Positions 54,576-63,853 of a stretch of 64,000 bases of DNA are shown here, one piece after another. This DNA is from Candidatus Phycorickettsia trachydisci. Lineage in GTDB: Bacteria; Pseudomonadota; Alphaproteobacteria; Rickettsiales; Rickettsiaceae. The stretch is from the NCBI RefSeq assembly GCF_003015145.1, contig NZ_CP027845.1, positions 248,001-312,000 on the forward strand, written 5' to 3'. The notes beneath the pieces are model-generated. The model had not been told where the DNA came from, ran no database searches, and saw nothing but the letters and a program-made list of their open reading frames with translations. Each line of letters opens with the position of its first letter. The first letter of the stretch is position 1. The position numbers and the translations under genes are program-made.

Positions 54576-54604
54576 ACAACCCCGTAAGCAAATAGCGAGG
54601 TTGT
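54576..54604. terminator. Terminator hairpin between ankyrin gene and ssb
   Basis: ACAACCCCG (54576-54584) and CGAGGTTGT (54596-54604) form a 9-bp stem with one mismatch. On the + strand TTGTTTT follows. Confidence 0.55.
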
Positions 54605-54609
54605 TTGTT

Positions 54610-55041
54610 TTAGAAAGGAATATCGCTACCTTTATTATCGTATAATTCTTCAGATCCTTGAGATCCTCCTTCCTCTCTAGGGGAGCTTGGTTTGCTATCT
54701 AATAGAATTAAAACAGCAGATTGATTTTGTAGTACCACCTCAGATGATTGCTTCTCAATGCCATTTGGATCAGTCCATTTTCTTGTGTGCAGGCTTCCAT
54801 TGATGTAAAGTCTTGTGCCTTTGTGTACATAATTTTTTACTAAAGTTACTAGGCCTTCATAAAAAACTGCAATTCTGTGCCATTCGGTTTTTTCTTTTTT
54901 CTCTCCAGAAGCTTTGTCTGTCCATACATCTGTTGTTGCCAGAGAGAAAGAAGCGATCTCCTTACCGTCTTTGGTATAGCGAATCTCTGGTTCTCTGCCG
55001 ACGTTACCTATTAATTCGACCCTATTTAATCCTACTGCCAT
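54610..55041 (-). CDS. ssb: Single-stranded DNA-binding protein
   Basis: SSB coats ssDNA in replication and repair. The 143-residue protein has the OB-fold (LNRVELIGNVGREPEIRYT, ASFSLATTDVW, TEWHRIAVFYEGL, GTRLYINGSLHTRKW) and the partner-binding tail ending DIPF. Length is slightly short of typical because the linker is compact. It is divergent from uvrA. Confidence 0.97.
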   Translation of the reverse strand: MAVGLNRVELIGNVGREPEIRYTKDGKEIASFSLATTDVWTDKASGEKKEKTEWHRIAVFYEGLVTLVKNYVHKGTRLYINGSLHTRKWTDPNGIEKQSSEVVLQNQSAVLILLDSKPSSPREEGGSQGSEELYDNKGSDIPF

Positions 55042-55073
55042 AACGTAAATACCCTTGAAAACTTATATTATTC

Positions 55074-55103
55074 TTGCAATCATAACCCAAAATGTCTTAT
55101 AAT
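55074..55103 (+). promoter_or_regulatory. Promoter of the uvrA operon
   Basis: TTGCAA (55074-55079) and a perfect TATAAT (55098-55103) are separated by 18 bp, 38 bp before the uvrA start. No LexA-type box was recognised. Confidence 0.55.
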
Positions 55104-55141
55104 TCTACATATTTTTCATTAATTTGTAATGTTTTTGTTTT

Positions 55142-57994
55142 ATGCAGGATTTTATTGAAGTAGTAGGGGCGAAGGAGCACAATTTAAAGAACGTAACGGT
55201 CAAAATTCCTAAATATAAACTAATTGCAATTACTGGTCTTAGTGGATCTGGTAAATCATCCCTTGCATTCGATACAATATACGCAGAGGGACAAAGGCGT
55301 TACGTAGAAAGTTTGTCATCATATGCCAGGCAATTTTTAGAGTTACATAATAAACCAGACGTAGAATCTATCAGCGGTCTTTCACCAGCGATTGCTATTG
55401 ATCAAAAAACTACTTCTAAAAATCCTAGATCAACTGTTGGAACCATTACTGAAATATATGATTACTTAAGGCTTTTATTTGCAAGAGTGGGGGTTCCATA
55501 CTCTCCCGTTACTGGTAAGCCTATCACTGCGCAAACTGTAACGGAAATAGTTAGCTCTATAAAATCTCTGCCTGAAGGAGTCAGACTATATATCTTAGGA
55601 CCTATTGCTAGGGGTGAGAAAGGAGAATTCAAGAAAGATATTCAACATTATCAAAAGCAAGGTTATGAAAGGATAATCGTCGATGATTATCTTAGTTCCT
55701 TGGATCAAGAATTTAAGATAGATAAAAATAAAAAGCATAATATTGAGATTGTAGTTGATCGTATTGTGATTTCTGATGAGCTTGGCAATAGGCTTGCAGA
55801 AAGTGTGGAGCAGGCTATGAAAATTGGTAGAGGTATAATGTATGCTCAAGTTACTCATATCCCGGAAGAAGTTCAAGATTTTGAATACAAGGTAGGTGAG
55901 CGTTTAATTTTTTCATCTAGTTACGCATGTCCAATTTCAGGTTTTCAGTTGGAAGAAATAGAGCCAAGAATTTTTTCTTTTAATAGTCCTTTCGGTGCAT
56001 GTAAAAAGTGTGAAGGTTCGGGTAAGCAGATGACTTTTGATCCTGATTTAATTGTGCCTAATAAAAACTTAAGCATTAATGAGGGTGCTATTAAACCTTG
56101 GGATATGAGTAATAATGCCGTGAGGCATGTTTTGAATTCTTTAGCTAAGCATTATGGTTTTAGTTTAGATGAACCGTTTTCTACTCTGACCCAAAAGGTT
56201 AAGCAAATTCTTATGAATGGGTCTGAAAATGAAGAGATAATATTTACCGCATATGATGATTTCAAAAGCATAAGTAATAAAAGTCCCTTTGGAGGTATTT
56301 TGAAAAGTTTGACAGAGAAGTTGCAAAATACTTCATCTGACTCAATGCGATTTGAGTTAGAAAAATTTATGACAGAGAATGTTTGCCATGTATGTAGTGG
56401 TTATAGACTCAAAGAATCGTCTTTGTATGTCAAAATATTGGGTAAGCATATAGGAGAAGTCTGCAAGCTCAGTATTAGAGACACTCTGGCTTGGGTTAGT
56501 CTCTTACCAAATAAATTAAGTGCCAAGGAAGTTAATATTGCCGGTAGAGTTGTTAAGGAGGTAAAAGAAAGATTGCAGTTTTTGGTGAATGTTGGACTTG
56601 ATTATCTGCAGCTTGCACGTGAGTCTAGTACACTTTCAGGAGGAGAGAGTCAGAGAATTAGACTTGCGTCTCAAATTGGATCTGGTTTAACGGGAGTTTT
56701 GTATGTATTAGATGAGCCTTCTATTGGTCTTCATCAAAGAGATAACGCACGTTTAATTGATACTCTAAAACATTTAAAAGAACTAGGTAATACCGTTATA
56801 GTTGTTGAGCATGATTACGATACTATTTTGAGCTGTGATCATGTTGTGGACGTTGGTCCTGGTGCTGGTATTCATGGAGGGGAGATCATCGCGCAAGGCA
56901 CTGTTCGAGAAGTTATTGATGATCCAAATAGCATTACGGGTCAGTATTTAAGTGGTAAAAAATCCATACCCTTACCTAAACAGAGAAGGATGGCATCTAA
57001 ATTTCTTGATTTAAAGGGTGCAACTGCTAATAACTTAAAGAATGTTGATGTACAAGTTCCCTTAGGTATTTTAACAGTAGTAACAGGTGTATCTGGTGGG
57101 GGAAAATCTAGTTTGATTATCCATACCCTTTACAAGGCTATACAGAAATATTTGGAAGTATCATCTAAGGCAGTACCTGGACCTTTTAGAGAATTAAAAG
57201 GTTTGGAACACATTGATAAGATTATAGATATAGACCAGTCGCCAATTGGTAGGACTCCAAGATCTAATCCCGCAACTTATACAGGTTTATTTAACCATAT
57301 ACGTGATTGGTTTGCAGAACTGCCTGAATCAAAGGCCAGGGGGTACAAAATCAGCCGCTTTTCCTTTAACGTTAAAGGTGGGCGTTGCGAGAGTTGTCAA
57401 GGTGATGGAATGATCAAGATAGAGATGCACTTTTTGCCAGATGTATATGTGAAGTGTGATGCTTGCAACGGTAAGAGATATAATCGTGAGACTTTAGAGA
57501 TTAAGTATAAAGACAAGTCGATTGCCGATATACTTGATATGACTGCTGAAGATGCAATGTACTTTTTTGAAAAGGTACCAAGTATTGCCGATAAGCTTAA
57601 AGTCCTCTATCAGGTTGGTCTTGGTTATATGAAAATAGGCCAATCTGCTACGACCTTATCAGGAGGTGAGGCGCAGAGGATTAAGCTTGCTAAGGAGCTT
57701 TCCAAGAGATCGACTGGTAAGACAATGTATATCTTGGATGAGCCGACCACGGGTTTGCATTTCGAAGATATTAGTAAGTTATTAGAGGTGCTTCATCACT
57801 TAGTGGATTTAGGTAATACTGTGCTTATTATTGAGCATAATATGGACGTAATTAAAACCGCTGATCATATTATTGATGTTGGTCCTGAAGGTGGTGACTT
57901 AGGTGGAGAGATAGTAGTAGCGGGGTCTCCGCAAGATGTAGTAAATTGTCCGCAAAGTTTGACGGGCAAATATTTAAAAGATCATTTAAGATAA
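55142..57994 (+). CDS. uvrA: Excinuclease ABC subunit A
   Basis: UvrA recognises bulky DNA damage with UvrB in nucleotide-excision repair. The 950-residue protein carries two ABC ATPase modules: Walker A GLSGSGKSSL and GVSGGGKSSL, signatures LSGGESQRIRLA and LSGGEAQRIKLA. The Cys pairs of the zinc modules are present (CKKC, CHVC, and CESC...CDAC). Length and order are standard. It is the first gene of a four-gene operon (6 bp, 2 bp, then 4-bp overlap). Confidence 0.98.
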   Translation: MQDFIEVVGAKEHNLKNVTVKIPKYKLIAITGLSGSGKSSLAFDTIYAEGQRRYVESLSSYARQFLELHNKPDVESISGLSPAIAIDQKTTSKNPRSTVGTITEIYDYLRLLFARVGVPYSPVTGKPITAQTVTEIVSSIKSLPEGVRLYILGPIARGEKGEFKKDIQHYQKQGYERIIVDDYLSSLDQEFKIDKNKKHNIEIVVDRIVISDELGNRLAESVEQAMKIGRGIMYAQVTHIPEEVQDFEYKVGERLIFSSSYACPISGFQLEEIEPRIFSFNSPFGACKKCEGSGKQMTFDPDLIVPNKNLSINEGAIKPWDMSNNAVRHVLNSLAKHYGFSLDEPFSTLTQKVKQILMNGSENEEIIFTAYDDFKSISNKSPFGGILKSLTEKLQNTSSDSMRFELEKFMTENVCHVCSGYRLKESSLYVKILGKHIGEVCKLSIRDTLAWVSLLPNKLSAKEVNIAGRVVKEVKERLQFLVNVGLDYLQLARESSTLSGGESQRIRLASQIGSGLTGVLYVLDEPSIGLHQRDNARLIDTLKHLKELGNTVIVVEHDYDTILSCDHVVDVGPGAGIHGGEIIAQGTVREVIDDPNSITGQYLSGKKSIPLPKQRRMASKFLDLKGATANNLKNVDVQVPLGILTVVTGVSGGGKSSLIIHTLYKAIQKYLEVSSKAVPGPFRELKGLEHIDKIIDIDQSPIGRTPRSNPATYTGLFNHIRDWFAELPESKARGYKISRFSFNVKGGRCESCQGDGMIKIEMHFLPDVYVKCDACNGKRYNRETLEIKYKDKSIADILDMTAEDAMYFFEKVPSIADKLKVLYQVGLGYMKIGQSATTLSGGEAQRIKLAKELSKRSTGKTMYILDEPTTGLHFEDISKLLEVLHHLVDLGNTVLIIEHNMDVIKTADHIIDVGPEGGDLGGEIVVAGSPQDVVNCPQSLTGKYLKDHLR

Positions 57995-58000
57995 AATTTT

Positions 58001-58804
58001 ATGCGTTGTTCAGCTTATTGTAGTGCTAATAGTTATGATATAGATGCTTTAACTCAGCACCTAACTAAAAAAGATCAAGCTCCAAACTTTTTTGATGATG
58101 TAGTTCATACTCGGCGTAATTTGTCAGGTCAGGAGATAGATGTATTTTATTTTCAATTTGGTTGCGTGGTAATTTGGAGTGCTGATTTGAATCAGGAGAA
58201 AGAAATATTAAATGAGCTTCTCACTTTTTCTACTGAGCCTATTCAACCCCCTATTTATCTTGATTTCATATCATATAAACATGATGCATCTTTATCTGAG
58301 CACTCAATAGACGAAGAAAGTAACCAAATTGTATTAAAAGAGCTTTCAAGTTTTTCAAAACTAGCAGTTTCATATGCTTTAGCTCAGTCTGCAAAACTTA
58401 GCGCTTTAGAAGAATCGGTAAATAACATATTAAAGCAAACAAGTCCTTTAAGACAAGAATTGGCATCTACGGGGAGAGTTTCTTTGTCAAAGACCGAGAT
58501 ATCTAAGCAAATAGGGTTTTTGTTTAATGAGAGATATTCAATTAACTTAACTAGTGATGTGTTAGATACCCCTGAGTTTTTTTGGCGCAAACCTAGTTAT
58601 GAACCTCTTTATCTTCAAACTGCACGATTTCAAGATATTCAAGTCAGGCAAAGTATTTTGAATAGGCGTTTGGATATGATTCATGAATTCTATGATTTGC
58701 TTTCAAACGAACTAAACCATAAAAGTTCTACGCGTCTTGAATTTACCATAATATTCCTCATTACTATTGAAGTTTTATTAGCTTTTAAAAATAATCTTTT
58801 TTAA
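58001..58804 (+). CDS. DUF155 (RMND1/RMD1) family membrane protein
   Basis: This 267-residue protein matches DUF155: IDVFYFQFGCVVIWSADL near residue 50, the LDTPEFFWRKPSYEPLY stretch, the QSILNRRLDMIHEFYDLL helix, and one C-terminal membrane helix (FTIIFLITIEVLLAF). Eukaryotic members (RMND1, Rmd1/Rmd8) act in mitochondrial translation or cytoskeleton-linked processes; the bacterial role is unknown. Tail-anchored topology is inferred. Operon with uvrA, a methyltransferase and tyrS. Confidence 0.85.
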   Translation: MRCSAYCSANSYDIDALTQHLTKKDQAPNFFDDVVHTRRNLSGQEIDVFYFQFGCVVIWSADLNQEKEILNELLTFSTEPIQPPIYLDFISYKHDASLSEHSIDEESNQIVLKELSSFSKLAVSYALAQSAKLSALEESVNNILKQTSPLRQELASTGRVSLSKTEISKQIGFLFNERYSINLTSDVLDTPEFFWRKPSYEPLYLQTARFQDIQVRQSILNRRLDMIHEFYDLLSNELNHKSSTRLEFTIIFLITIEVLLAFKNNLF

Positions 58805-58806
58805 AG

Positions 58807-59559
58807 GTGCGTCTAATTTTCGATAAAATCAAAGTAAAACTTGATAGAGATAAAGCTGCTAATTTTGCCGGTAATAATTTTCTAAGAGAGCATGCTGCGA
58901 AAATAATTCTCAATTGGCTAGAAATGTTTGAAATAAAATCGGGCAAAATTTTGGAATTAGGTGCTTTTACCGGTCATTTAAGCAGGCACTTAGAGGGTTT
59001 TGATCTAACAGTTAGTGACATATCAGAAGAAGCGCTTAAAATTAACCCTTGTAAAAATCAAATAATTGGGGATGAGGAAGATTTAGAATTTGATGGTTAT
59101 GATGTCATTTTATCTTCACTGAACCTGCACTGGATAAATTTTGTACAAGATTTTTTGGCTAAAGTGTATAAGGCTTTAAAGCCAAGTGGAAGATTTATCG
59201 CAAATTTTATAGGCGAGGACTCCTTAAAATCTCTGCGCAGCGAGCTAACCAAATTAGAGATACAAACAAATAGTTTATCAATGCCTCATGTTTCTCCTTT
59301 TATTACTAAGCAAGACATAACTAGTTTAATGCAAATGGCTGGTTTTAAGGATATAATTACTGACTCTGGACTTTTGGAGGTCACTTACCCTAAGATTTTG
59401 AGCGCAATGAAAGACTTGAAAAAAATGGGTGAGTCAAATAAGATTATATCATCTATGGGTCAAGGTTTAGCGCTCAAAGTATATAAAGAGTTATTAAAGG
59501 ATAACGCGAAATTTACTACGGAATTTACAATCATAACAGTTCACGGAAAGAAGGTATGA
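58807..59559 (+). CDS. SAM-dependent methyltransferase of the NDUFAF5/BioC type
   Basis: It starts with GTG 2 bp after the previous gene. The 250-residue protein begins LIFDKIKVKLDRDKAA like NDUFAF5 homologs, has SAM motif I ILELGAFTG, then LNLHWINFVQDF and LKPSGRFIANFIG. The late segment MKDLKKMGESN resembles the family's DLRGMGxxN motif. Mitochondrial NDUFAF5 hydroxylates an arginine of complex I subunit NDUFS7; BioC methylates malonyl-ACP. No biotin genes are near, so an NDUFAF5-like role is preferred. It overlaps tyrS by 4 bp. Confidence 0.8.
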   Translation: MRLIFDKIKVKLDRDKAANFAGNNFLREHAAKIILNWLEMFEIKSGKILELGAFTGHLSRHLEGFDLTVSDISEEALKINPCKNQIIGDEEDLEFDGYDVILSSLNLHWINFVQDFLAKVYKALKPSGRFIANFIGEDSLKSLRSELTKLEIQTNSLSMPHVSPFITKQDITSLMQMAGFKDIITDSGLLEVTYPKILSAMKDLKKMGESNKIISSMGQGLALKVYKELLKDNAKFTTEFTIITVHGKKV

Positions 59560-60794
59560 AAGGTTTTATAGAGGAATGCATAGATAGAGGATACCTTTAT
59601 CAAGCAACTAACTTAGACAAGCTGAAGCAGCTAAGTAAAAAGAAGAAAATTGTAGCTTATGTTGGTTATGATTGTACGGCTGCGTCTTTACATGTAGGAA
59701 GCCTATTATCTATTATGCTTCTTCGTCTTTTGCAAAAACATGGTCATAAGGTTATTGTATTGATAGGAGATGCTACAACTACTATTGGTGACCCAACGGG
59801 CAAAACTCAGGCAAGAAAGATTTTAACTTCAGAGGAAATAGATGCTAATATCAAAGGCATTCACAAATCTTTATCTAAGTTCCTCAAGTTTGGAACGGGT
59901 CCTAGTGATGCCTTAATGGTTCGTAACAGCAGTTGGCTAAAAGATATTTCCTACTTAGATTTTTTACGTGAATATGGACGCCATATTTCGGTAAACAAGA
60001 TGGTAAACATTGAGACTGCAAAGTTACGTTTAGAAAATCAACAGCATTTAAGTTTTTTAGAGTTTAACTACATGCTTATCCAAGGGTTTGATTTTTGTCA
60101 TTTAAGTAAACATTGTGGTTGCAATTTGCAAATAGGAGGAAGTGATCAATGGGGCAATATCATCATGGGTGTTGAGATGGCTCACAAAGCCTTAGATCAA
60201 GAACTGTTGGGATTAACTATACCTCTTTTAACAACGGCAAGTGGAGCAAAAATGGGCAAAACGGCTGATGGTGCTATATGGTTAAATGAAGAGATGTTAT
60301 CACCTTATGATTATTACCAATACTGGCGCAACGTTCATGATGATGATGTAGTTAAGTTTGCTAATTTATACGCTGAATTTGATAAAGGAGATATGGAAGA
60401 TTTTGTCCAGCTTGCATCAAACGATATAAACGCAGCTAAAAAGGCTTTAGCATTTAAGTCAACAAGCATTTGTCACGGGGAAGAAGCTGCAACAGATGCG
60501 CAAAATACAGCTTCTTTGGTCTTTGAGCAAAATGCTATAGAAGCTAATTTACCGAGTTTTGAAATTGAAGGCAGTGTGATAGCTGAAGGGGTACCTATTA
60601 GTAAATTATTGAGTTTATCAGGCTTGGCGGCCTCTAATTCTGAAGGTAAGCGTTTAGTTCGAAATAATGGTGTTAAGATTAATAATCAAAGAGTTATAGA
60701 TGAAAACTTAATAGTTGATACCTCTTATTTTAATGATAATATTCTCAAGCTCTCATCAAGTAGCAAAAAGCATATTTTAGTGAGAATTAAGTAA
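59556..60794 (+). CDS. tyrS: Tyrosyl-tRNA synthetase
   Basis: Class Ic synthetase charging tRNA-Tyr. The 412-residue protein has YVGYDCTAASLHVGS (HIGH-like HVGS), GDATTTIGDPTGK, the tyrosine-binding QGFDF, GSDQWGN, and KMGKT as the KMSKS loop. The C-terminal S4 RNA-binding domain is present (GKRLVRNNGVKINNQRVI). It is the last gene of the uvrA operon. Confidence 0.98.
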   Translation: MKGFIEECIDRGYLYQATNLDKLKQLSKKKKIVAYVGYDCTAASLHVGSLLSIMLLRLLQKHGHKVIVLIGDATTTIGDPTGKTQARKILTSEEIDANIKGIHKSLSKFLKFGTGPSDALMVRNSSWLKDISYLDFLREYGRHISVNKMVNIETAKLRLENQQHLSFLEFNYMLIQGFDFCHLSKHCGCNLQIGGSDQWGNIIMGVEMAHKALDQELLGLTIPLLTTASGAKMGKTADGAIWLNEEMLSPYDYYQYWRNVHDDDVVKFANLYAEFDKGDMEDFVQLASNDINAAKKALAFKSTSICHGEEAATDAQNTASLVFEQNAIEANLPSFEIEGSVIAEGVPISKLLSLSGLAASNSEGKRLVRNNGVKINNQRVIDENLIVDTSYFNDNILKLSSSSKKHILVRIK

Positions 60795-60835
60795 GAAGGT
60801 TTTAACACATAATTTTGTTTACGTGATACGAATGA

Positions 60836-61667
60836 TTAACGATCATGAGAGAAGGGATTGATATTTTTAAGTGTACGATTCAACCAACTTTCTTGAGTTT
60901 TTTCTTCTTCTGTTTGTGTAGAAGATGTAGTTGTTCGTCTTACTTGTGTAGAAGGACTTTGAGGGCTTGTTTGAGTATACTTATCTGAGCGTAATTTTTA
61001 TGTAGGTATCGTATCGGTTTTTGCTGCATCGATAAATTTTTGTTTATCTTGATATTCTTTAATCATGCCTGCTATTTCTGTTTGTCCATTTTCAATAGCA
61101 TAATCATATGGCATCTTTTCATAATCTGCCTTTTTAAGACTTTTTCTTCTGCCTACTATTGATTGTGTGTATACAGGTAACTCTAAATTTACATGGTGTT
61201 TTAATAACTCAGCTACAATATCTGACCTGCCCGAATCGATAGCTGTACATAAAATCGATGTACCATGGGCGTCAAATCGGTTAGGAGAGGCATTGTTTTT
61301 TAAAAATACCCTTACTGCTTCAATATCACTTCTTCTTGCAAATCTATGTAAAGGTGTAGGGTGTTCCTTATTTCTATTATCAACATTTTTTACATGTCTC
61401 AGAACTTCTTCTATTATTTTGGTATCTATCTTTGTTAACGAAGATGTTTCGTTATCTACAAGGTCTGTGCTAAGATAGAGTAATAACCTTGCTTCTGAAG
61501 TAATATCACAGCACTCAAAAAGGGTTTTGACCTTTTCTAGATCATTTTTAACGAAGGCTTGATAAAACAGCTTGGTCTACGTTTAATTGACCTCCTGAAT
61601 AACCTAATTTATCTTTTTGCTCTTGAGTAAGATTAGGTTTTAATTCGCCAATAGGTGTACTTACCAT
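60836..61667 (-). pseudogene. Broken ankyrin-repeat gene
   Basis: From the ATG at 61667 the minus strand reads MVSTPIGELKPNLTQEQKDK..., then hits a one-base frameshift near 61562-61575. The other frame continues LFYQAFVKNDLEKVKTLFE with ankyrin repeats (HPTPLHRFARRSDIEAVRVF, TSILCTAIDSGRSDIVAELL, MPYDYAIENGQTEIAGMI). An in-frame TAA at about 61000 then interrupts it, and the frame runs on through KLRSDKYTQTSPQSPST to a stop at 60836. Two disabling changes in about 275 codons show recent decay. It accounts for most of this long gap between genes. Confidence 0.8.
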
Positions 61668-61924
61668 ATAATAGTTTTATTTAGTTGTTTTGAGTAGATT
61701 TTACCTCCAAATTTAGCCAACATTGAGAATTAAATATAGTTTAATTTCAAAATTAAAGTGAAAGTTGCAATTAAGCCTCGTAAAAAGGAATTGTTATATT
61801 TACAATCCTATATTCTATAAAACTTTTATGGGCACTATTAATAAAGTAGGTGATAATCTTCCATGGAGGCTAAAGCTATGAAAGATATGATTAATATTTC
61901 ACAGTGATTTTATTAAGCAAGTAT
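61668..61924. other. Intergenic region, no gene seen
   Basis: 257 bp of AT-rich sequence between the stop of an intact ankyrin gene and the start of the broken one, both on the minus strand. Nothing recognised. Confidence 0.5.
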
Positions 61925-63754
61925 CTAATATAACCCTTCGTTGGCGTAAAGCTCTGGTAACTTGTGATGATCTATCGCGTGATCTCCTTGACCAAATAAT
62001 TTATCAAATTCACCAAATTCATGTATAGCCCCAGCAACATCAGGATCTGGTCTCTTTAAGCCGTGTGGGTCAAGTGGCTTAATCTTAATAGGTGGGCGCG
62101 GTGCTTTGCCAGCTAAATGTTTAAATTCAGGTGGTACCACAAGCTCTACATACTCAGCGCCATCGCCAACTGGTATCATAGCTAGATCCTTTGGTATCCA
62201 TGGACTTCTACCTAGCGAAGCATCTTTCCAGTCTTCGGGATACATGGCAAGTTCTCCAACGACGTCGAAAAGTGGCTTTGTTTTATTAATATTAAATGAA
62301 GAATCTAGGTTTTTTCTCACTTTAATCACAGAGTAATATATTTTTGCGCACAAATACTGAATATGTTTATTACTAGGCCATCTTTTACTTACAAAACTTA
62401 AGTCTACTTTAGAAAATTCGTTAACTCTTTCTTGATCTTCTTCTTCTACCGATTCTTTGTCGACAAACATTTGAAATGAGAGTTCTTCCATCTCATCTAG
62501 TAGGTCATTTAATGTTTCTACAGATCTTCTTAATGCTTCAATTGCTATATCTCTGGTAAATATGTCATCTTTAACTTTGTAAGGATTTTTTCCAAATGCT
62601 AAAACATATCCTTTATGCTTAATTGAAACTAAAGAATTTGACCTGATATCTAATAATCCACCATTGAAAAACGCGTTGATAAATGTAAATAATCCACAAA
62701 CTTTATTATGTTGAGTAGTAAGACCCTTATGAAATAAGTGCTCTATATTATTTACCAAATACGCAGTCAAAAATGACTTATCTATAATACAATTGTGTAA
62801 AGAAGGATTTAAAGAAAGGAGGAATAATAATGCATCAAAGGCGTGGTTACCAACAGCATAGTGAAAACAAGAATCTCCTACAAGGTTTAGTCTGTTGAGG
62901 TAAGTTTTATCTATTTTTAGAAAGAGCTTCATTATATCTGGGTGATTGTACGCAGCAGCTACGTGAAAAGGTTCGCATCCATCAACATCACCGGGCCAAT
63001 TTTTTATCGCCCGATTATCCTCTATAAAATGTTTAACTACTTCGTATTGACCGGTTCGTGCTGCATCATGCATAGGTAATTTTCCGCTGTTATCAGCCAT
63101 ACCAGCCAGATGCCACATATGCAAACTCGTATAATATTTTACTGTGTATAGTTTTCCAGATTCTGCAGCATAATGAAGAGGATTTCGACCTGCATCATCT
63201 TTTGTGTCAGGTTCTACACCTTGTCTGCGTAAAAATTTAATAAGTGGAATATGTCCTTCCCATGATGCTGCATGTATAGCTTCTTGACCATAATTGTCTC
63301 TGGAATGCATGTCTGCACCGTGAGTTAGTAAGAATTCCATCACTCCAACATACCCTCCCCAAGAAGCGTAGTGTACTACACTTCTTCCCTCGTCATCAGT
63401 TGCAGAGAGGATAGGGAAAGAATCGGGTTGAACATTTTCTTTCTGCTTATTTATAGGAGAGGCGCAGTTATTGCTTAGGATATTCGTTCCATAAGTACTA
63501 GTAAATGGTGTTGGTTTTTGCGGTACTTTATATGTTTCTGGATTAACGCCGCATAAAAGCATTACTTTACGCAAATTACCATTTTTAGCTGCTGTAAATA
63601 AATGATCTATTTGTTGTGCGGTATATGATAAGTTGTTTTTATCTTCGAATTGTTGATTTATATCTAGTTGTTGATTTGTATCTGGATTTGGACTTAAATT
63701 TTGCGGGCTGTAAGGCGCATTTGGGTTCTCCTGATTTTGTTTAGAGCCTTTCAT
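61925..63754 (-). CDS. Ankyrin-repeat protein, 609 residues
   Basis: A Gln/Asn/Pro-rich N-terminus (about 1-40) precedes one repeat (IDHLFTAAKNGNLRKVMLL), a linker, and about six repeats in residues 110-310 (RSVVHYASWGGYVGVMEFLL, EAIHAASWEGHIPLIKFL, NPLHYAAESGKLYTVKYY, LPMHDAARTGQYEVVKHF). The C-terminal half is not recognised; it has an acidic helix (EEEDQERVNEFSKVDL) and a Pro-rich stretch (LAGKAPRPPIKIKPLDPHG). No signal peptide. Candidate effector. Confidence 0.88.
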   Translation of the reverse strand: MKGSKQNQENPNAPYSPQNLSPNPDTNQQLDINQQFEDKNNLSYTAQQIDHLFTAAKNGNLRKVMLLCGVNPETYKVPQKPTPFTSTYGTNILSNNCASPINKQKENVQPDSFPILSATDDEGRSVVHYASWGGYVGVMEFLLTHGADMHSRDNYGQEAIHAASWEGHIPLIKFLRRQGVEPDTKDDAGRNPLHYAAESGKLYTVKYYTSLHMWHLAGMADNSGKLPMHDAARTGQYEVVKHFIEDNRAIKNWPGDVDGCEPFHVAAAYNHPDIMKLFLKIDKTYLNRLNLVGDSCFHYAVGNHAFDALLFLLSLNPSLHNCIIDKSFLTAYLVNNIEHLFHKGLTTQHNKVCGLFTFINAFFNGGLLDIRSNSLVSIKHKGYVLAFGKNPYKVKDDIFTRDIAIEALRRSVETLNDLLDEMEELSFQMFVDKESVEEEDQERVNEFSKVDLSFVSKRWPSNKHIQYLCAKIYYSVIKVRKNLDSSFNINKTKPLFDVVGELAMYPEDWKDASLGRSPWIPKDLAMIPVGDGAEYVELVVPPEFKHLAGKAPRPPIKIKPLDPHGLKRPDPDVAGAIHEFGEFDKLFGQGDHAIDHHKLPELYANEGLY

Positions 63755-63853
63755 ATTTGTAATATATTAAGATTATCTTTAACCTAGTATATCTTGTGTA
63801 ATATATATGATCAATCTGTAAAAAGATGAAAAGCTATGGTAAAACTATAAAAA

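Noticed and set aside
58807-59559. BioC of biotin synthesis
   Set aside because: No biotin genes are nearby, and the N-terminal LIFDKIKVKLDRDKAA with the late DLKKMGESN fits NDUFAF5-type enzymes better.
61167-61478. 103-residue + strand frame
   Set aside because: It is antisense to the broken ankyrin gene, which has clear protein similarity; the + strand frame has none.
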